DNA of 64,000 nucleotides, taken from NCBI GenBank assembly GCA_963693365.1, contig CAVNZM010000013.1, positions 744,001 to 808,000 of the forward strand, written 5' to 3'. The notes under the pieces were generated by a model. It made no database searches. It worked only from the letters and a program-made list of their open reading frames with translations, and was not told the DNA's origin. Positions 39,058 through 64,000 of the stretch are shown piece by piece; within the stretch, counting starts at the first letter, position 1; every line of letters begins with the position of its first letter. Made by a program: the position numbers and the translations under genes. This DNA comes from Amoebidium appalachense. Taxonomy: Eukaryota > Ichthyosporea.

Positions 39058-40754
39058 TTACCAGACAGTCCCGCGCTCGGTATACACCGCAGCACCATGC
39101 TCGCCGAACCAACTCCTGTGACCTGGAGCCAATGGAATAACATCAGCACTCTTTGCAATAATATCCGCCCCGTCAACAACCATCGGTTGGGCCTCCCACT
39201 GCCGGGTCGGGTCAGCATACTCCGACCCGTGACCCGCATACATGTACCCGGCCCAGCTACTCCTTCGACGAATCGTCTCCTCATACGCACTCTGCGTCTG
39301 AGCAGCCGCCGCGGCATCAGCGGTAGCCCACACACCCGACCCCGGGGTAGCCGCGGGGCCGGCATACGTCACCGGCCGTCCGTAATAAATAGTGGCCTCT
39401 GTCCCCTGCTTGCTCGCGTCTGTTTGCATTGCATTAGCGGCCCACCTTTCCCTCTGTTGCTCAGAAACGGCCTGTGCCTGTGTGGCTGTCACGGCGTTAA
39501 CGAGACCCTGCGACCGAGTGAGTTGATTGGCCGGGGAGATGCGTTGGAATGTGCTGCCAGCGACGGCTGCGTCGAAGGGGTAACCCTCAATCTGGGCCAT
39601 GTTGACGGATGTGTCTGACTGCACAGAGAGCCGCTTTTGGAGTTTCGTCTGGTGGGCTGCGGTGTCTTTGTCGGTGCTCAAAACAGGAAGGCTATTGGCT
39701 GCGGTAAGCGCATCGTTGTCCAAAGAATGACGGCGACGGGGAAGATCCTCGGTCGCTTCCGGAATAACGGGGCTAACTGATTGGCCGAGAAGCGGATACT
39801 GAAATGCCTGCATGTCGTATGTGGTGCTGTACGCAGCTTTTGATTGGAGGAGGTTTGGGCTGGTCGCGGATGCGATTCCCGCGGCGGGACCCGGCGTGAA
39901 AAACGGCGAAAGGCGGGACATGAGGTAAAGTCTTTGGGTTGCCTCCATCTCGGCGATACGTTTTTTTAAGTCTACGATGTCTTGCTTCATTGACCTGTAA
40001 AGAAAAATGCAATGTTAGCTTAGTGTAAGACGACACTAAAACAAATGCACACACAAACATAGTTACCTCGTGTGAGAGCATGCACTCTAAGATTTGGGCT
40101 TACGACGACATAGACTTGCTCCATTCGTTTAAAGATGCATTCCAAACATGTGCAGCTTTCCTTAAAGCACACATCCATGTACCCACCTATTTTGCAGCTC
40201 CAGCCTCTGGTTATCATCCTTCAGTCGTGACCTCTCTGCCTCCTCCGTCGAGCGTTTTGCTTTAATGCGCTCGCGGTATACTCGCTGCTTCTGCGCCCGG
40301 CTGCAAAGAGAAAGAACAATTATTAGATATGGTAAAGACACATCACTTAATTTCTTCTACACATATGTGTGACACTGTTTTGAGTCCTGCTAAGTCAACC
40401 CGCATTTGGGTGGGTCAGAGGAACTTGCCAGTGAATTAATCCAAATGAATCCAGGGGACGTAATCCGAGGTAGTAAGGCGGAGTTTAAAACGAGGGAAAA
40501 CTCTCACAAAAAAGGGAAACTTTGAAAAGGAAAACTCACCGGCTCCTGTGTGCAGACTTTGGGTCGCTCGAATTATTATATTCCCCTAGCACGCGAGGGG
40601 GAGAGAGGGTCCCCGCCTCGTTGGAGGAAGCGTCCGGCGAGTGGTCATTTCGCCCAACACTGCCGGTGTCTGACTCCCCCCCGCAGTCGGGGATGTGCGC
40701 GTGCTTGAGTGTGGCTGTGTCTAGCTCGAACCCGTGCGCGTACAGGGACGCCAT
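39058..40754 (-). CDS. bZIP-like transcription factor, three exons (421 aa)
   Basis: CDS is complement(39058-39994, 40187-40300, 40540-40754). Donors are GCCG/GTGAGT and AATAG/GTGGGT; acceptors are TTTGCAG/CCGG and TTTACAG/GTCA. All phases agree, giving 422 codons with the stop. I chose the ATG that opens MASLYAHGFELD. Residues 72-88 form a basic region, RAQKQRVYRERIKAKR. A zipper follows with exact heptads at L98, L105, M112, L119 and M126. The long C-terminal part is Ala/Gln/Ser-rich and disordered-looking, without a recognised domain. A nuclear DNA-binding dimer is inferred. The Asn that is nearly invariant in bZIP basic regions is not where expected. The minus-strand frame from a GTG upstream of the ATG is not supported. 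Confidence 0.8.
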
Positions 40755-41041
40755 GTTATACGTCTGCCTCACACAAAAGTGTTGTCTTCGTGTTGGAGCT
40801 GAAGCCTGTGTGGCCAAAACGAGAAACGGAGATTTCCCGTTCCCTGATACTGAAGTGGGGATCGAAGGAGGGGAACGATGGGATTCGAGAGCAAACGTTG
40901 TGTTCACTTACAAACTCCCAAGGATAATGGACATAAGCCTCTTAGATAAAGCAAACGTGGAACAGCAGCGAAGACGCCTCGCTGCTTCTTGAAACAAAAA
41001 CGAAGGCGGGACTAATGAGCACACGTAGTTTTTTTTGCATG

Positions 41042-41048
41042 CTTTATA
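41042..41048 (-). promoter_or_regulatory. TATA box of the bZIP-like gene
   Basis: The minus strand reads cgTATAAAGc about 290 bp before the chosen ATG. The implied 5' leader contains a short upstream ATG frame and a GTAAGTG string, so an extra leader intron is possible. Confidence 0.45.
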
Positions 41049-41057
41049 CGCCCACCC

Positions 41058-41130
41058 GCGTGAGTTATTATCAACTCCGTGTCAATGCATGGCTCTCCGC
41101 GCGAGTTCATTATCAACTCCGTGTCAACGC
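41058..41130 (-). promoter_or_regulatory. Duplicated upstream element of the bZIP-like promoter
   Basis: Two copies of a segment near 31 bp sharing tatcaactccgtgtcaa (41058-41088 and 41099-41130). They sit just upstream of the TATA box when read on the minus strand. A regulatory role is inferred from position. Confidence 0.4.
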
Positions 41131-41239
41131 CGCGCTGACAGGGTATGAAATTTTTCTTGTCCCAGAACCGGCCCATCCTGGATGGCTCGTAAAGCCTAGC
41201 TATAAGACCACCAAATACTATTTTCAGGAATGAATTCAG

Positions 41240-43280
41240 TATTTTTTATTGATTTGACCCTACTAGGGCCACTGTTTGAAAATTTGAAGCATAGAACTTT
41301 TAGAAGTCAAGGGCAGCTTGAGGGCACTTAGGGACAACTCTGTCGCCATAATTGCACACCCTGGGCAGCGTTGGTCATGTGCGCGCGCTTGTAGCTACGC
41401 AATTGCGTGACATTTGAGGTATGCAAAAGATAGATACTCAAAATGAAGTATGCGACTTCTTATGAGAATGCTCTTATTTGAAAACAAGATGATAAATCAC
41501 CTCGCCTTATATTTGACTCCCTTTCCTCCAATATTTCTTTTTCTCATATAAAGCCTTTTTCCACCGCAACCGGGCCTCCCCCGCGCTCCCCAATACAATA
41601 TTGGTGCCCCTTCCTATGCCAAAGGCATACTGAACACACGGACATGCATACGATCAGCATTCCGGATCCCACACAAATTTGTTTGCCATTCCCACATGTG
41701 AAAAAACGCAAAGGAGACTCGTTTCTTCAAGAAGTGCACATGAATACACGAGACGTTTCACGCTCAAGAACGCTCCATGCGCCCGCCGTGGTGCAAAATC
41801 GAACTTGTGTATGTTTACAGCGGAGGAAGCAACCGGGTCGGTCAGAAAGAGAAAAAAAGAGGAGGTTTGGAGGGGAGAAGGGGGGAGGCTGGGGATGAGG
41901 GGGGAAGAGGTATCGACATCATGTAGAGGGGTTTTTTGTGTGGATGTGTGACTTTGGTAATGGAAAAAGCACTTGCCAGAAACTTTGGGGGCTACGGCCG
42001 CCATATTGGCCCATAAAAGGCCAGTCGTCGATTCCGAATATAATAGTAAAAAGTTGATATTTGATAGAGGGCCTCTTGTATTCTTTTTGTCAACTCTGGC
42101 AGATTGCAAAGTCTGCAGACTCTGCAGGCCCGGAGCTCTGGCATGTGGCGCCACACCACATTGTAGTACCGACGGCTATCATCTTACAATAATGAGCCGT
42201 GCCTCTATCTAATAATAAAAGTGATTAAATATCGTGCGCTCAATTAGATCTTTTTGTTGGTTTGGCTACTATTTTACCCTTTGTGACACAGTTTTCTTCT
42301 TCTCCTTCTCAAATGTGATATTTGTGAATGCACATACATATGGCCACGTGGGCAGGTGATGTTTGGAAGGCCCGTCGAAGCCTGGGAAAAATAATGGAAA
42401 GGAATTCGGCGCCAACCAATCGAATTTCTTCCGGAAAGCACGAAAGCCAGTGGCCACTGGCTCAGTGAAAGCCACGGTAAAAGGTTTACTTTTATCGGCT
42501 TTCCCCATTATTCTGTGAAAGAAAAAAAAGCTTCCCACGCATTATACCAAAGTGTTTATGATCCAATATCTGCTTGGTTAAAGGCAAAAAAAATTCGAAT
42601 ATTCAACTTGATTTTCCCATCTTGCCCACGGGCCGTTTTCTCGGCCGTTGCCGTGTGCGTGCACCTCAAAAAGTCTGAAGTTGCAAAACCGTTTGTGATA
42701 CCGTACACTGATCCCATGGCAGTTTGATGTCCTGTCATTGCATAGGGGGGAAAAAATGCTATGATAATAAACAGCAGTCGATTATAAAGGAATGTATGCC
42801 TGTCCCATCAATTTCCTATGGGCAAAAGAAAGCCATCCGTATCGCATTAATTCTCATCGTCATATTTTGATACCTATGGCAAGTTTGCCAATGAGATGTT
42901 AGCGCATAGATGATTGGTTGTTCACACACGAGCCTGGGAATCTTACCTGCTCGTTGATCTTCCATGAGACAGAGAGGGATCTCAGAGAGGGAGGGAGGAG
43001 GCATCCAATAGTAAGTATACACGTGTGCAATACATAAGGCGAGAGTGCAAGCACAGGGTTATTTTGTTCGAAATAACGCATGGAATTGCAAACGACATGA
43101 ACCTGTTTTATAGCCGTGTTACATGCTATAGCTCTATGTCGCCAGTGCCACAGTGCCACAGTGCCACATTTACAATCAGCTGTGCTACTGATCAATAAAT
43201 CTGACTCACTGTGCGGCCATATGTGCATAGTGCGGGCCTGTAGAAACAAGACAATGGTTGCCAAAGCACGGCCTTCGAAT
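41240..43280. other. Intergenic unique sequence
   Basis: Mixed-composition DNA. Open frames at 41654-42154 and 42269-42538 (minus) and at 42515-42727 (plus) match no family I know. Nothing else is seen. Confidence 0.4.
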
Positions 43281-43283
43281 TAG

Positions 43284-43391
43284 GGACTTGAGCTAACGGC
43301 GTACTGACGTGTCGCCGCACGTGCGACGTTATACATCTAGTTGTGGCGGTCCCTTTTTGCAAAAGGAGACACCGCCTCAGTAGGTGGTAGG
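43284..43391 (-). repeat. Dispersed repeat, copy 2 (mate at 2981-3113)
   Basis: Inverted relative to copy 1, with the shared blocks in the same order. Here the centre reads ttttgcaaaaagggaccgcc on the minus strand instead of a long T tract. Confidence 0.75.
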
Positions 43392-43759
43392 AAGGCTTGA
43401 GATGTTAGTAAAATGTTGACTTCCGGCAAGCACCAGCAACATAGTTCCAAGGTTGTTATATACTGAGATCTCAAAGGCCACGGCACCAAGTTCTATTTTA
43501 TAGCAGGGGGCCACGTGGTGTCTCACCGGGGGCCCCGTGTGCACGTACGGTAAGTGCACGGCCCTGGGAAAAAAATTACTGGATAAAACCTTTCCCAGCG
43601 GATGATGCATTTCGGCAAACGAACCCCTTAAATGTATATACTATGCTCAAGCACTATTATTATTGTGTCAAATAAAATAGGCCTTCTGGGCATGTTCACA
43701 CGGTGTTCACGCTTCTTGGCTTCGTGCGCCGGCGCGCAGTTACTGCCCGCTATCTGATG

Positions 43760-43860
43760 CCTGACGCAACCTTGCTGATTGGTTCGGGACAAAAACTTTA
43801 TCACCATCTGATTGGTTGGGCCAAGAATGCGCGGACCTTGTGATTCCGATTGGTTTAGAT
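43760..43860. promoter_or_regulatory. Cluster of three GATTGGTT (inverted CCAAT) boxes
   Basis: gctgattggttcg, tctgattggttggg and ccgattggttta lie within about 85 bp. No adjacent gene is recognised. Confidence 0.35.
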
Positions 43861-44358
43861 CCCGATTCCCGGCCCTCGGCGCAACCCGGCAAGGCTTCAA
43901 GCCTGACCCGAGGCTCATGAGCCACAGTGGTTGGTTTTACTATGCAAAGCTTTAGCATTATCTTTAGCATATATGTGTCTTTCACTTTCCTCTTGTTCAT
44001 TAGGAATAACATAGTGTGTGTGTGCTCATGAATCAGTATGCAGTGCACTAATAAACACGTGGTGAAAGTACGAATTCAGTGATATGACCAATTTGCTATT
44101 AGAGTATGAAGATTCCCAGCCTTGGCTTTATTATTCCAGGGACCTCGGCGAGCATCATCAATATTTCCGGGGGAGGAAGTTCCACATGATCAGTTTTGGC
44201 CTTCATATATCGGCCTAATCATTCAAAGTGAGAATTAATTAACTATTGTACTGGACTAATAGTGCACCAGCTGAGTTTTGCAGCTCATGCAGCCACTGTA
44301 ACAATGTAGCTCTAGACTACACTACATATGCCTTGGCAAGCAAAAAGAACAACAACTT

Positions 44359-44386
44359 CGTAACTCCGACCCAGGCCGGAGTTACG
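44359..44386. repeat. Perfect 10-bp stem hairpin
   Basis: cgtaactccg, an 8-base loop, then cggagttacg. Function unknown; no T run follows. Confidence 0.8.
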
Positions 44387-44693
44387 GAGGGTTTTACATG
44401 GGTTTTACACACTATTAATGATTGCGTGGACACTGCACATTCGACGGCCTACTGCGTTTTCCAGCGCAGCCAATCAAATGCAGTCAGTGACAGATGTACA
44501 TGCTAGGCAACAATGAGCACCATCGTAGTAGATGGAGTTACGGACCTTGGCACTGAAGCCAGGATTGCAAACTTTCTGGGCCGTGCAACCATAAAGCAAC
44601 CATAAATAGCCCGTAGTCTTGTTTTGCATGCATGGAACAACTTCCGTGCACGTGCACTGCCGTCGACGTCGGACTCCTGTGAACGGAGATTAT

Positions 44694-44697
<4 letters not shown>

Positions 44698-44737
<40 letters not shown>

Positions 44738-45009
44738 ACACCACCACCACCACCCCCCTTATCACTGCTAACAGCACACTGTGCTATCTACGTCACACAA
44801 CGTCACAAACACACACAATGTCACACACACACGGACAATGCCACACACACACGTGCACGTGCACACACACATGTACACATACATACACACACACACACAC
44901 GTACATACACACACACACACACACACACGTACATAAACACACCTGCACACCGGTGAAACATACACAAATTTACACAAACAAAATGCCACACATACACACA
45001 GGGAGAGAG

Positions 45010-45085
<76 letters not shown>

Positions 45086-45415
45086 AGGGAGGGAGGGAGG
45101 GAGGGAGGGAGGAAGGGAGGGAGCTCTAGAGAGGGAGGGAGGGAGGGAGGGAGAGAGAGAGGGGGAGAGAGACAGAGAGCTGCCACGTGCGACTGTGGCC
45201 TCAGCCACTGTATGACTAAACTTACTCTATTTTTCTTGCAAGGGTATGTTGGCACGAGATCAGTCGGCCGCACATCGACTTGATGTTTAGCCGCCTTGAA
45301 AAATAAGAGCTACCTCTAAAGGTAGCGGGGGGGGGGGGGGGGGGGGGGGAGGGAGGAGAGAGAGAGTGAGTGGTGGTGGTGGCGGTGTTGGTGGTGGTGG
45401 CGGTGGGTGGGTGGG

Positions 45416-45459
<44 letters not shown>

Positions 45460-45532
45460 GAGGAGAGAGAGAGTGAGTGGTGGTGGTGGCGGTGTTGGTG
45501 GTGTTGGTGGTGGTGGCGGTGGGTGGGTGGGT

Positions 45533-45563
<31 letters not shown>

Positions 45564-45600
45564 GGGGGGGAGGGGGGGAGGGGGAAGGGGGAAGGGGGGG
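44698..45600. repeat. C tract, (CA)n, (GA)n and G tracts
   Basis: C tract 44698-44735, CA-rich 44820-44945, (GA)n and GGGA 45001-45150, then two similar blocks of GGT-rich sequence plus G tracts (45330-45460 and 45475-45600). Confidence 0.88.
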
Positions 45601-45853
45601 CCAGGTGGGTATATCAGGACCGTCAGGTCCTGAAAGTTAGGAACACTTTACCGGTTTAGATGACCCACCGACACGAGTCTGAACTACAAGCAGTTTTGAA
45701 CAACAAACGCGATCTAGTCACACAGTGAACTATGGTTACGTTTAGAACGACTTTCTGTCAGAACGTTAACGAGCCAACAATGTATGCATGTGTCTATGAG
45801 GGTATAAGTGTAGCAACCTCAGGCATATTGTGAGAGGCCCTACAGCAAGATAC

Positions 45854-45912
<59 letters not shown>

Positions 45913-46241
45913 CGTCGTGCGTGCACGTGCATGATGCGCGCGCGTATGCATGATTATGTATGTGCACACCCTCCTGTCCTATTTCGCTACCACAATTGGT
46001 CGGGTGATGTAATGAATTGTGCATTCTTTCCAGATTAAACAAGGCCCCTGAAGTTAAAGAACACCAGCTCATTAGCACCATTACTGAAAATTAGTGTACA
46101 GGTGTCAAATATACTTACACATAGGATTATCAAGCGGGATTTAGGGCAGTACCATACACAACCCATCAACACCACCGATCAACCGCATTACATGCTTCCC
46201 AATTTTCCAATTCATACCAGCATCTTACGGAAGCTTTACCA

Positions 46242-46270
46242 CTATAAAAAGGCTGGGCTAGCAAATTATG
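46242..46270 (+). promoter_or_regulatory. TATA-like box near the CLEC16A 3' end
   Basis: ctataaaaagg is followed by the duplicated string agcaaattat. It would drive plus-strand transcription towards the 3' end of the CLEC16A gene, but no coding frame of quality follows. Confidence 0.25.
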
Positions 46271-46580
46271 CCTAGCAAATTATACTGCCGAAAATCGTGA
46301 TCATCAACTTCTACAATCTATCAAACATGAAACCCCCCCCCCCTCTCTCCGATCCTCCCCCCTCCCCCCCCCTTCTTCCTCCCCCAGGTGTCTCCTCACC
46401 CTTACTGTCCACTGGTACCAAACTGAACCAGGAGAAAGGAGAGGGGGAGAGGGGGGGGGGGGGGAGAGGGGGGAGGGGGAGGGGAGGGGAAAAAGGGGGG
46501 GGGGGGGGGTGTGGTAAGAGAGAGAGGGGGGGGGGGGAGGGGGAGGGGGGGGGAGGAGGAGGGAGGGTTCATAGGTGAAA

Positions 46581-63780
<17,200 letters not shown>

Positions 63781-63837
63781 TTAAGCATTACACGCAGACA
63801 TATGTGCTCCTTTGTGCATACGCGCACAAAACAAAGA

Positions 63838-64000
63838 CCTTCACATCATTGTAAAATACAGATATTGTGTTTGGGTTGAGATAGAAAGAGGGAAATAAGC
63901 GCAACACGCACACATATATGCTCGTTTGCACACCTGTGAGCCCCCCCCCCTCCCCCCCCCCCCCCCCCCCCAAGCCCCTTCCCCGTCTCCCCCCCCCCCC
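63838..64000 (-). repeat. Copy of the LNPNIMSFFCNE exon edge, then C tracts
   Basis: At 63840-63905 the minus strand repeats TCTCAACCCAAACACAATAT and ATTTTACAATGATGTG, parallel to the exon edge at 63730-63780. C tracts close the window (63942-64000). Confidence 0.7.

Noticed and set aside
38680-39618. 312-residue plus-strand frame opposite the bZIP-like exon 3
   Set aside because: Antisense shadow of a confirmed spliced gene; no recognisable domain and poor composition.
40536-40907. 123-residue frame beginning upstream of the bZIP-like ATG
   Set aside because: Its first codon is GTG, not ATG; the ATG at 40754 gives a consistent three-exon protein.

Overview
The window is eukaryotic nuclear DNA. 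It has spliced genes with GT-AG introns, TATA and CCAAT promoters, a complete Ty1/copia retrotransposon, SINE-like repeats and a very heavy load of microsatellites and homopolymers. I cannot name the species. The CLEC16A homologue reads closer to the animal than the plant form, and the mitochondrial-type insert reads TGA as Trp and ends in terminal inverted repeats. A unicellular holozoan (for example an ichthyosporean) would fit; this is inference.

Layout. 1-8.5 kb: no recognisable gene; microsatellites, C/G tracts and repeat fragments. 8.55-14.56 kb: two head-to-head (divergent) paralogous genes for a secreted Cys-rich repeat protein (minus 8553-10181; plus 13072-14560, the second with a +1 frameshift). 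Their similarity runs on through about 350 bp of promoter with TATA and CCAAT boxes, and a 1.1 kb TIR-bounded AT-rich element sits between them. 14.59-20.6 kb: SINE-like copies, long (CA)n/(CT)n blocks and a palindromic GCAGAAT array. 20.68-26.56 kb: an apparently intact Ty1/copia element with a single 1432-residue gag-pol frame. 26.75-28.70 kb: an AT-rich segment with about 50 bp terminal inverted repeats and broken nad2 sequence. It looks like a whole linear mitochondrial minichromosome placed in nuclear DNA. 29-38.6 kb: C-rich tracts with a few possible orphan exons, unresolved. 39.06-40.75 kb: a three-exon bZIP-like gene (minus). 41-46.5 kb: intergenic. 46.58 to at least 63.8 kb: the minus-strand CLEC16A/Ema homologue. 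Seventeen exons splice in phase into 720 codons ending in a stop, plus one further 5' exon; the true 5' end lies beyond the window.

The strongest unusual signal is inside the CLEC16A gene. Exon-intron junction segments have been tandemly copied into neighbouring introns at five exons, and many copies keep a GT donor. The same introns carry a family of about 110 bp repeats, each lying between poly-G tracts and all in one orientation. The homopolymer and microsatellite strand bias (G and GT on plus, so C and CA in the transcript) follows this gene's transcription direction.

The genes do not form an evident pathway. CLEC16A acts in endosome/autophagy traffic, the bZIP-like protein is a probable transcription factor, and the repeat proteins are probably extracellular or wall proteins.
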